From positions 248,001-312,000 of the forward strand of contig NZ_JTDW01000002.1 of assembly GCF_000943565.1 (NCBI RefSeq): a DNA stretch of 64,000 nt. The letters are read 5' to 3'. This stretch comes from Neotamlana sedimentorum (GTDB lineage: Bacteria; Bacteroidota; Bacteroidia; Flavobacteriales; Flavobacteriaceae). A program made the translations under genes and the position numbers. Shown here piece by piece: positions 8,568 through 16,864 of the stretch; the first letter of the stretch is position 1, and every line of letters begins with the position of its first letter. The notes beneath the pieces were generated by a model, which saw only the letters and a list, made by a program, of their open reading frames with translations, did not search any database and was not told the origin of the DNA.

Positions 8568-11500
8568 ATGAGACACACGCTAATTAAATGTTTAGCCTTT
8601 TTCTTATGTGTATTGTCCTATGCTCAAACTACCAATTTGAGCGGTACAGTTCAAGATGAAACCGGTTTACCTGTTCCTGGTGCCAATATCATTATTAAAG
8701 AAACAAACAATGGAACTACCACAGATTTTGATGGTAATTTTACACTAAGTAAAGCTAAAATTGGTGCAACTATTACAGTAAGTTTTATTGGTTATATTAC
8801 TAAAGAAATAGTTATTACAGACAGTAAAAACCTAACCATTACATTAAAAGAAGATGTATCGCAACTTGATGAAGTTGTAGTTGTTGGTTATGGTACACAA
8901 AAGAAAAAAGATGTTACAGGAGCTGTTTCTACAGTTTCTGCCGAAACATTAGAAGATTTAAAACCTATCGATGCCGCTCAAGCCCTTCAAGGTACATCTG
9001 CCGGAGTTTCGGTTACGGCTCCTTCGGGTTCTCCTGGTGGTAATTTTAATATTTTAATTCGTGGAGTTAGTTCCAACCTTAATAATGGGCCGTTAGTAAT
9101 TATCGATGGTTATAAAGGCGATTTAAACTCTATTAACCCAAGTGATATTGAAACGTTTACCATTTTAAAAGATGCGCAAGCGGCTATTTATGGTATTCAA
9201 GGCGCTAACGGTGTGGTGTTAGTTACCACAAAATCTGGTAAGAAAAATGCGAAAGTTAAAATTAACTACACGGGTTATACGGGTATACAAGAAACCACTA
9301 GAAAATTACCATATTTAAATGCTACAGAATACGCTTTAATTTTAAACGAAAGTTATGCGGCCAATGGGCAAGCCTTACCATATCCAAATGTAAGTGGCTT
9401 AGGTGTTGGTGTCGATTGGCAAGATCAATTATTCGAAAGTGCGCCTATTACAAGCCATAGTTTATCCGTAACCGGTGGTGGAGAAAAAAGCACTTATTAT
9501 TTTGGTGGTTCTATTTTAGAGCAAGATGGTATTATTGCAAGCGATAAATCTAATTTTCAACGTGCCAATGCCAAAATTAAATTAAGTTTCGATGTTTCCG
9601 ATAAATTAAAATTTACAACTTCGGCAAACTACTTTGCTAATAATCGTGCTACAATTGGCGAAAATGCTTTGGGAACACCATTATTCAACGCTTTAAATTA
9701 TGCACCAACCTATAGTCTAAATCAAGAAGATACTAGTGGATTTTTAGGAAACGAAGTAGTGAATCCTTTATCTCAAATAGCAAATACCTTTAACGACTAT
9801 AAAGGAAGTTCTATTGAAGGAACCTTTCAAGCTGATTACGAACCTATCGAAGGTTTAACCATTACCTCACGTATTGGTTTAAAAGCCTACAACGACACAA
9901 ATAAAACCTTTGCTCCTATTGTAAATTACGGTTCGGGTAAAGTGTTTAATAACGACCGTAGCAGTGTAACACAAACTAAAAACACCAATAATTCCTATAC
10001 TTGGGATACCTTTGCTACATACAACAAGGGTTTTGGTGAAAATCATAATACAACTTTTACTTTGGGTACTAGTTCACAACGCGCTTGGGGCGATAATTTA
10101 CAAGCCACTGGTTTCGATGTACCTAATAATTCTTGGGAATTTGCCGATATTTCTTTAGCCAATGGTTTAAGCGAAGCAAAATCTACAAGCTCATACATTT
10201 ACGATACGCGTTTATCATCATATTTCGGAAGATTACAGTACGATTACAATAGTAAATATTTATTATCGGCAATGATTCGTCGTGATGGATCTTCAGATTT
10301 CGCACCAGAAAACCGAATCGATTATTTTTATTCGGCTACTGCAGGTTGGAAAGTTTCCGATGAAAACTTTTTAAAAGATTCAAAAACAATCAACTTTTTA
10401 AAACTTCGTGCCAGTTACGGTACGCTTGGTAATAATGTAGGGGAAGATTTATATCGAGCTTTATTAAGTGGTGAAGCTACTTATGTTTTCGATGGTGCTT
10501 TGGTTACTGGAACAGCAAATGGTAGAATACCTAATGCTGATGCTAGTTGGGAAACTGCCGAAAAATTAGATATTGGTTTAGATTTAAATTTATTTGATAA
10601 CAAACTTGAAATTGTTGCCGATTATTTTGTTGAAGATAGAAACGATTTATTAATTGGAGATTTTCCAATTTCAGGAATTATTGGTGGTAGTGCTCCTGGT
10701 GCTGGTTTGCCAACCGTTAATGCTGGTACAACAAGAAATAAAGGGGTGGAGTTATTTTTAAATTATAAACAATTTATTAGTGACGATGTTTCGTTTGGGT
10801 TAAGTTATAATGTTACTAAAATTGATGGTGAAGTTACAGCGGTTAACAACAATATTGTGTCCGAAGGTGGTTCGTTTAGTGTTGGGCAACCTGCCATTGC
10901 TAGAATGGAAGTTGGGCAGCCTATTGGTTATTTCTACGGATTAAAAACCGATGGTATTTTTCAAAATCAAGCCGTAGTCGATGCGCATCCTTCGCAATCT
11001 GGATTAGGTGCCGAGGCTTCTCCTGGCGATATTCGTTTTGTTGATGTTAATGGCGATGGCGAAATTACTATCGACGACAGAACGTATTTAGGTAAACCAG
11101 TGGCCGATTATATTATGGGGCTTAACTTAAGTTTCAATTATAAAAACTTCGATTTTGGAGCTTACATGTATGCCGAATTAGGTAAAGAAACTGTACGAAA
11201 CTACGAACGCGATCAGCCTAATGTAAATCGTTTAAATCTGTATTTAAATCGATGGACAGGCGAGGGTACAAGTAATACCGTACCGCGTGCTACAACGGCT
11301 GGAACTACCAATAAATTGTTTTCCGATTTTTATGTTGAAGATTCTTCATTCTTAAGAATTCAAAACATCCAATTAGGGTATTCTTTACCCAATGCTGTAA
11401 TCGAAAAGTTAGGCATGAGTAAATTCCGTTTATATGCTTCTGTAAATAACGCTTTTACTTTTACTAAATACAATGGTTACGACCCTGCTGCAACCAATGG

Positions 11501-11582
11501 AGACGCTATTGGTGGTGGTATCGATTATGGATTTTATCCTATTTCAAGACAATTTATCATTGGTTTAAACTTATCAATTTAA
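8568..11582 (+). CDS. SusC-like TonB-dependent outer membrane glycan transporter
   Basis: 1004 residues. Signal peptide (1-20, ending SYAQ), then a carboxypeptidase-regulatory-like beta-sandwich (about 22-100, GTVQDETGLPVPGANI), the SusC signature LDEVVVVGYGTQKKKDVTGA (about 100-120), a plug domain with LIRGVSS and GANGVVLVTTKSG, and a long outer-membrane beta-barrel. It imports oligosaccharides across the outer membrane with TonB/ExbBD energy, in complex with the SusD lipoprotein encoded 10 bases downstream. The enzymes encoded further on indicate beta-1,3-glucan oligosaccharides as cargo. Length is typical of SusC. It is the first gene of the six-gene operon. Confidence 0.96.
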   Translation: MRHTLIKCLAFFLCVLSYAQTTNLSGTVQDETGLPVPGANIIIKETNNGTTTDFDGNFTLSKAKIGATITVSFIGYITKEIVITDSKNLTITLKEDVSQLDEVVVVGYGTQKKKDVTGAVSTVSAETLEDLKPIDAAQALQGTSAGVSVTAPSGSPGGNFNILIRGVSSNLNNGPLVIIDGYKGDLNSINPSDIETFTILKDAQAAIYGIQGANGVVLVTTKSGKKNAKVKINYTGYTGIQETTRKLPYLNATEYALILNESYAANGQALPYPNVSGLGVGVDWQDQLFESAPITSHSLSVTGGGEKSTYYFGGSILEQDGIIASDKSNFQRANAKIKLSFDVSDKLKFTTSANYFANNRATIGENALGTPLFNALNYAPTYSLNQEDTSGFLGNEVVNPLSQIANTFNDYKGSSIEGTFQADYEPIEGLTITSRIGLKAYNDTNKTFAPIVNYGSGKVFNNDRSSVTQTKNTNNSYTWDTFATYNKGFGENHNTTFTLGTSSQRAWGDNLQATGFDVPNNSWEFADISLANGLSEAKSTSSYIYDTRLSSYFGRLQYDYNSKYLLSAMIRRDGSSDFAPENRIDYFYSATAGWKVSDENFLKDSKTINFLKLRASYGTLGNNVGEDLYRALLSGEATYVFDGALVTGTANGRIPNADASWETAEKLDIGLDLNLFDNKLEIVADYFVEDRNDLLIGDFPISGIIGGSAPGAGLPTVNAGTTRNKGVELFLNYKQFISDDVSFGLSYNVTKIDGEVTAVNNNIVSEGGSFSVGQPAIARMEVGQPIGYFYGLKTDGIFQNQAVVDAHPSQSGLGAEASPGDIRFVDVNGDGEITIDDRTYLGKPVADYIMGLNLSFNYKNFDFGAYMYAELGKETVRNYERDQPNVNRLNLYLNRWTGEGTSNTVPRATTAGTTNKLFSDFYVEDSSFLRIQNIQLGYSLPNAVIEKLGMSKFRLYASVNNAFTFTKYNGYDPAATNGDAIGGGIDYGFYPISRQFIIGLNLSI

Positions 11583-11592
11583 TACAAGCATC

Positions 11593-13071
11593 ATGAAAAT
11601 ATATATAAATAAAACAGTTAAAAGTATACTGCTTGTTTTAGTACTTTTTGGTGCTAATTCTTGCGGTGATTCTTACCTTGAAGAGGTAGATCGTTATAGT
11701 ATAGATTCCGAGAATTATTTTAATTCCGAAGACGATTATTATCAAGCCCTTGTTGGTGCTTACGATTTGTTACAATCTACATATCTCAATGTTATTTTAG
11801 GCGAAATAGCTTCCGATAATACCTTATGTGGTGGCGAAAGTGCTACCGATGTTATTGGTTGGCAACAAATTGATGATATGATTCATACGCCTGTAAATAG
11901 TCAACTTAAAAACCTTTGGGATTGGATGTATGCCGGTGTTAATCGAGCTAATTTTATCCTAGAATTTCAAGATAAAACTGATTTTGATGGTAGAGAAATC
12001 ATTATTGGTGAAGCGCGATTTTTAAGAGCTTATTATTATTTTGAATTAGTAAAATGGTTTGGTCCAATTCCCTTAAAAGAAACACGTTTTCAAATTGGCG
12101 ATGAAACTAGTTTACCACGCGCTTCTGTAACCGATGTGTATGCTTTAATTGAAGCCGATTTAAAATATGCTATCGATAACTTAAACTATACGGCACCTCA
12201 AATTGGAAGAGCAACAAAAGGATCGGCTCAAGCACTATTAGGAAAAGCCTATTTGTATCAGGATAAATTTTCTGAAGCTGCCAGTGTTTTGAATAATTTA
12301 ATTGAAAACGGACCTTATGATTTGGTTACCGATTACGATACTATTTTCGAAAACGAAGGTGAAAATAATATAGAATCTGTTTTCGAAGTACAATATTCTG
12401 ATGCCGAAGGTGCTGGTTTCGATTGTTTACAATGTAGCGAAGGTAATGTTGCTGTTGGTTTTAACGGTATTCGTAATTATTCTGGTCCGTTTTTCGATTC
12501 TGGTTTTAGTTTTAATGTACCAACTCAAGAAGTGGTTGATGCTTTTGAAGCCGACGATTTACGTAAAGATGTAGCTATTTTAGATATTGAAAATTGGGCA
12601 GCTTTAAATGCCGCTACATTTGGTACGGGTTTCGAACATACAGGGTATTATAACCGTAAATATATTGCCCGTAAAGGCGATTTAAATACAGGCGATCAAA
12701 ACCTTACAAATCCTAATAACTACAGAGCCATTCGTTTTGCCGATGTATTATTAATGGCAGCCGAAGCTTATAATCGTGGAGATATAGACGATACCAAAGC
12801 ACAACAGTTTTTAAACCGGGTTCGTGCCAGAGCTTTTGGAGATAACAATCATGAGGTTACTTCAACAGGAGCAGCTTTAACCGATGCTATTGCTCACGAA
12901 CGTCGTGTAGAATTGGTAGGTGAAGGGCATCGTTTTTTCGATTTGGTAAGAACCGAAAAAGCAGCTCAAGAAATTGATGGATTTACCGCTGGTAAACACG
13001 AAGTTTTTCCTATTCCCTTTGAAGAAATTCAATTTTCTAATGGAAACTGGGAACAAAATCCAAACTACTAA
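11593..13071 (+). CDS. SusD/RagB-like glycan-binding lipoprotein
   Basis: 492 residues. A lipoprotein signal with predicted lipidated C24 (FGANSCGD) is followed by SusD-type helical TPR units: ARFLRAYYYFELVKWFGPIPL (split by the canonical W-F-G-P), KGSAQALLGKAYLYQDKF, and a C-terminal half with RFADVLLMAAEAYNRG, FLNRVRARAF and ERRVELVGEGHRFFDLVR. These are diagnostic SusD/RagB motifs. It is the surface lid that binds glycan over the SusC pore. The gene starts 10 bases after SusC and ends 12 bases before the PKD lipoprotein, so co-transcription is very likely. Confidence 0.96.
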   Translation: MKIYINKTVKSILLVLVLFGANSCGDSYLEEVDRYSIDSENYFNSEDDYYQALVGAYDLLQSTYLNVILGEIASDNTLCGGESATDVIGWQQIDDMIHTPVNSQLKNLWDWMYAGVNRANFILEFQDKTDFDGREIIIGEARFLRAYYYFELVKWFGPIPLKETRFQIGDETSLPRASVTDVYALIEADLKYAIDNLNYTAPQIGRATKGSAQALLGKAYLYQDKFSEAASVLNNLIENGPYDLVTDYDTIFENEGENNIESVFEVQYSDAEGAGFDCLQCSEGNVAVGFNGIRNYSGPFFDSGFSFNVPTQEVVDAFEADDLRKDVAILDIENWAALNAATFGTGFEHTGYYNRKYIARKGDLNTGDQNLTNPNNYRAIRFADVLLMAAEAYNRGDIDDTKAQQFLNRVRARAFGDNNHEVTSTGAALTDAIAHERRVELVGEGHRFFDLVRTEKAAQEIDGFTAGKHEVFPIPFEEIQFSNGNWEQNPNY

Positions 13072-13083
13072 AAAAACAAGACT

Positions 13084-15189
13084 ATGAATTCATTAAAACA
13101 TATATTTAAATTTTGCCTGATAGCATTATTCTTAGCGAGTTGTGTTCAGGAAGACGATAATACCAATTATGTAGATAACATAGAGGCACCGTCAAACATT
13201 TCGGCAGCTGTTACCGTAACGCAAGATAATACAGGCTTAGTAACGCTAACACCACTTGGTGAAGGCGCTATTAGTTTTGTAATTGATTATGGAGATGGTT
13301 CGGGAACATCAAACGAAATTGAACCAGGAGATAGTGTTGAACATACCTATACCGAGGGCACTTACGAAGCATCAATTACAGGTACAGGTATAAATGGTTT
13401 AACAACTACAGTAACACAACAAGTAATAGTGTCTTTTAGAGCTCCAGAAAACTTAGTCGTTACTATCGAGAATGATGCAGCCATATCAAAGCAAGTTAAT
13501 ATTACAGCAACCGCCGATTTTGCAACCATGTACGATGTGTATTTTGGCGAAGCTGGAAACGACGATCCGGTTTCTGCCAATAATGGCGAAAGTGTGTCGT
13601 ATGTGTATCAAGAGGCTGGTACTTATACTATTCGTGTGGTATCAAAAAGTGCCGCAATTGCAACTACCGAATATACCGAAGAGTTTGAGGTTACGGCTAT
13701 TCTTCAGCCTTTAAATTCGGCGCCAACGCCATTGTCTCGTAATACAGAAGATGTTATTTCTATTTATAGTGGGGCTTACACCAATGTAGAAGGCACAAAT
13801 TATTTCCCAGATTGGGGACAAGCAGGACAAGGTAGCGGATGGGCAGAATTCGATTTAAATGGCGATACCATGCTGCAATACATTAATTTAAGTTACCAAG
13901 GTATTGCTTTAGCAGATGGTACTTCAGTGGATCTATCAGGTATGGAATATCTGCACCTTGATGTTTGGACAGCTGAAGGCATTAATACTATTGAAACCTC
14001 ACTTATTAACAACGCAGGAGGAACCGTAACCGAAGCTCCTGTAGTTTCTGCGTTAACAGCAGGTGAGTGGACTAGTATTGAAATTCCTATTTCAGATTAT
14101 ACAGATCAAGGACTTACTGTTACCGAAATTTTCCAATTAAAATTCGTAGGCGATCCTTGGGCTTCTGGTACTGTTTTTATAGATAATATTTATTTCTATA
14201 AGGAGCCAACTATGGTTTCAACTGGTTTAGCTGGAACATGGAAACTAGCGCAAGAAGCTGGAGCTTTAGGTGTTGGTCCTGCGGTAGGAGATATTGGTTG
14301 GTGGAATTGTGATGCCGATTGTGTCGATTTAAGAGCCTGTTATTACGACGATACTTATGTATTTGGAACCGATGGCTCTTTTACAAATAATTTAGGTAGC
14401 GAAACCTGGACCGAAGGTTGGCAAGGTGGTAGCGATTCTTGTGGAGCACCAATAGCACCACACGATGGTTCTAACACTGCAACTTATGTTTATAATGAAA
14501 CTGCAGGAACAGTTACTCTTAATGGCACAGGGGCATTTATAGGGCTTGCAAAAGCTGTTAATTCTGGTGAATTAAGTAATCCGGCAGATGCTCCAGCTTC
14601 GGTAACTTATAATGTTGATTTTATAGATGCTAATACTATTTCTGTTTATATCGAAGCGGGTGCAGGTGTATTCTGGCAATATAAATTAGTTAGAGATGGT
14701 GCAGTGGTTTCGCCAGTTGTAGGTACTTGGAAATTAGCCGAAGAGGCTGGGGCTTTAGGTGTTGGTCCTGCGGTTGGAGATATTGGTTGGTGGAATTGTG
14801 ATGCCGATTGTGTAAGTGCAAGAGCGTGTTATTACGACGATACTTATGTATTTGGAACCGATGGCTCTTTTACAAATAATTTAGGTAGCGAAACCTGGAC
14901 CGAAGGTTGGCAAGGTGGCAGCGATTCTTGTGGAGCACCAATAGCTCCGCACGATGGTTCTAACCCTGCAACTTTTACTTACGATGACAGTACTGGAACA
15001 ATAACTTTAAACGGATTAGGTGCTTTTATAGGATTAGCTAAGGCTGTTAATAGCGGTGAATTGAGTAATCCTGTAGATACCCCTGCTTCTGTAGTTTATA
15101 ATGCCACGTTTATCGATAATAATACCATGTCGGTTTATATTGAATCTGGTGCTGGCGTTTTTTGGCAATACAAACTGGTAAGAATTTAA
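13084..15189 (+). CDS. PKD-domain surface lipoprotein with CBM-like domain and duplicated C-terminal domain
   Basis: 701 residues, in the SusE/SusF-like position. Lipobox with C20 followed by VQEDD, which fits the Bacteroidota surface-lipoprotein export signal. Order: a PKD domain (about 35-120, FVIDYGDGSG), a second PKD-like domain (about 120-205), a beta-sandwich resembling carbohydrate-binding modules (about 215-377, DVISIYSGAY to FIDNIYFY), then two copies (384-539 and 547-701) of an unnamed domain beginning GTWKLA.EAGALGVGP. Each copy has four to five cysteines and ends in WQYKLVR. No catalytic domain is visible, so the likely role is glucan capture at the cell surface alongside SusD. 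The same C-terminal domain occurs in the next protein. The two copies are nearly identical at DNA level in part, indicating recent duplication. Confidence 0.85.
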   Translation: MNSLKHIFKFCLIALFLASCVQEDDNTNYVDNIEAPSNISAAVTVTQDNTGLVTLTPLGEGAISFVIDYGDGSGTSNEIEPGDSVEHTYTEGTYEASITGTGINGLTTTVTQQVIVSFRAPENLVVTIENDAAISKQVNITATADFATMYDVYFGEAGNDDPVSANNGESVSYVYQEAGTYTIRVVSKSAAIATTEYTEEFEVTAILQPLNSAPTPLSRNTEDVISIYSGAYTNVEGTNYFPDWGQAGQGSGWAEFDLNGDTMLQYINLSYQGIALADGTSVDLSGMEYLHLDVWTAEGINTIETSLINNAGGTVTEAPVVSALTAGEWTSIEIPISDYTDQGLTVTEIFQLKFVGDPWASGTVFIDNIYFYKEPTMVSTGLAGTWKLAQEAGALGVGPAVGDIGWWNCDADCVDLRACYYDDTYVFGTDGSFTNNLGSETWTEGWQGGSDSCGAPIAPHDGSNTATYVYNETAGTVTLNGTGAFIGLAKAVNSGELSNPADAPASVTYNVDFIDANTISVYIEAGAGVFWQYKLVRDGAVVSPVVGTWKLAEEAGALGVGPAVGDIGWWNCDADCVSARACYYDDTYVFGTDGSFTNNLGSETWTEGWQGGSDSCGAPIAPHDGSNPATFTYDDSTGTITLNGLGAFIGLAKAVNSGELSNPVDTPASVVYNATFIDNNTMSVYIESGAGVFWQYKLVRI
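14233..15186 (+). repeat. Tandem 489-bp in-gene duplication
   Basis: Two direct copies with a 489-bp period: 14233-14721 and 14722-15186. The stretch 14338-14429 is identical for 92 bases to 14827-14918, including all third codon positions. The flanks have diverged modestly. The duplication keeps the reading frame and doubles a complete domain of the PKD lipoprotein. Confidence 0.95.
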
Positions 15190-15202
15190 AAATTTAAGAA
15201 AA

Positions 15203-16861
15203 ATGAAAAATATAAAATATAAAATTACAATCATACTTTCATTGGCATTAGTAGTTTTTAATTGTCAAGAAGATGATGCCACAATTGGAGATATTACAGC
15301 ACCAAATACTGTTGAAATTACGGCCGAAATTGTTGGTGCAGATACTGATAATCCAGATGGTGATGGTAGCGGATTTGTAAATTTAATTGCAACGGCAAAT
15401 AATGCCGTTAGTTATAAGTTCGATTTTGGCGATGGTTTAAGCGAAGTGGCGCCGTCAGGAGTAGTAACACATCGTTTTACTAATGTAGGTACGAATACTT
15501 ATACTGTTGTGGTAAATGCTATTGGTACTGGTGGTTTATCGTCTAGTACGGCTATGGAAATAACTGTACGAAGTGATTTTGACGATCCAGAATTAAAACA
15601 ATTACTTTCGGGTGGTTCGTCTAAAACGTGGTACTTAGCTTCTTCTGAAGCTGCTCATTTAGGTGTTGGTCCTGGAAATATTGGTGTGGATGCTGAAGGG
15701 TTTTGGTATCCAAAATGGTATGCAGCACAACCTTTTGAAAAATGTGAAGACGACATTAGCGCTTGTTTATGCGACGATGAGTTAACTTTTACTTTAGATG
15801 CTAACGGACAACTAACTTACGAATTAGATAATAACGGATTTACATTCTTTAATGCAGGACACCAAGGAATAGTTGGTGAAAATGCTGGTGAAGATGCCTG
15901 TTTTGCTTACGATACTTCTGGAGCTAAAATTGTGTCTTTAGCACCATCATTAACCGATTGGACTACTGTTCCCGATCCTGATTTTGCAGCACGCGGAACG
16001 GCTATGAATATTGCCGAAGGTGGATTTATGGGTTACTATGTTGGTTCTTCTGTTTACGATGTTATTTCAGTATCCGATACCGAATTATATGTTAGAACTT
16101 TAGATGCAAACGATTCTGGTTTAGCATGGTATCATAAATTTCAAACAAGTCCAGCAGATAATACATTTGAAACTGTTTTTACCAATTTGGTTTGGCAAGA
16201 CGAATTTGATATACCTGGTACACCCGATGCTACAAAATGGACCTACGATTTGGGTGCAGGCGGTTGGGGAAATAACGAAGTACAAACTTACACCAACAAT
16301 GTCGAAAATGTTATTGTTGAAGATGGTTTACTTAAAATTACAGCTAGAGCCGATGGTTCTGGTGGCTATACTTCTGCCCGATTAAAATCTCAAGATTTAC
16401 AAGAATTCACCTATGGAAGAGTAGAAGTAAGAGCAAAATTACCAGCGGCACAAGGTACATGGCCAGCTATTTGGATGCTTGGAGCAAATTTCGATACAGT
16501 TGGATGGCCAACGTGTGGAGAAATAGATATTATGGAACAAACCGGTCAAGATAAATTTAATACTTCTGCTGCTTTACATTTTCCTGGAAATTCTGCAGGC
16601 GATGCTATTACCGAAGAAACATCGAACGAAACTTCAACAACAGAATTTCATAATTATACTGTTGAGTGGACTTCAACTGCCATAAAAGTTTTAGTTGATG
16701 ATACCGTGTTTTTAAGTTGGGCAAATACATCAGATTCTGCTTTTAATGCCGACTTCTTCATGATTTTAAATGTAGCTATGGGCGGTACTTTAGGAGGAAC
16801 CATTGATCCGGCATTTACGCAAGACACTATGGAAATTGATTATGTAAGAGTTTATCAATAA
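15203..16861 (+). CDS. GH16 beta-1,3-glucanase (laminarinase), PKD-containing surface lipoprotein
   Basis: 552 residues. Lipobox with C21 followed by QEDD, a probable surface-export signal. A PKD domain (about 27-125, YKFDFGDGLSE) is followed by one copy of the unnamed LGVGP domain (about 128-312, beginning KTWYLASSEAAHLGVGP) and a GH16 catalytic domain (about 315-552). The catalytic motif GEIDIMEQTG gives nucleophile E440, assisting D442 and acid/base E445. Other GH16 laminarinase landmarks are GWGNNEVQTYT, GTWPAIWMLG and NVAMGGTLGG. Predicted endo-hydrolysis of beta-1,3-glucan such as algal laminarin at the cell surface. It starts 13 bases after the PKD lipoprotein and ends 3 bases before the GH3 gene. 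Pure laminarin versus mixed-linkage specificity cannot be read from sequence. Confidence 0.93.
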   Translation: MKNIKYKITIILSLALVVFNCQEDDATIGDITAPNTVEITAEIVGADTDNPDGDGSGFVNLIATANNAVSYKFDFGDGLSEVAPSGVVTHRFTNVGTNTYTVVVNAIGTGGLSSSTAMEITVRSDFDDPELKQLLSGGSSKTWYLASSEAAHLGVGPGNIGVDAEGFWYPKWYAAQPFEKCEDDISACLCDDELTFTLDANGQLTYELDNNGFTFFNAGHQGIVGENAGEDACFAYDTSGAKIVSLAPSLTDWTTVPDPDFAARGTAMNIAEGGFMGYYVGSSVYDVISVSDTELYVRTLDANDSGLAWYHKFQTSPADNTFETVFTNLVWQDEFDIPGTPDATKWTYDLGAGGWGNNEVQTYTNNVENVIVEDGLLKITARADGSGGYTSARLKSQDLQEFTYGRVEVRAKLPAAQGTWPAIWMLGANFDTVGWPTCGEIDIMEQTGQDKFNTSAALHFPGNSAGDAITEETSNETSTTEFHNYTVEWTSTAIKVLVDDTVFLSWANTSDSAFNADFFMILNVAMGGTLGGTIDPAFTQDTMEIDYVRVYQ

Positions 16862-16864
16862 GAT

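Noticed and set aside
13472-13714. Overlapping ORF within the PKD lipoprotein gene
   Set aside because: Different frame of a well-supported gene; no start context or homology.
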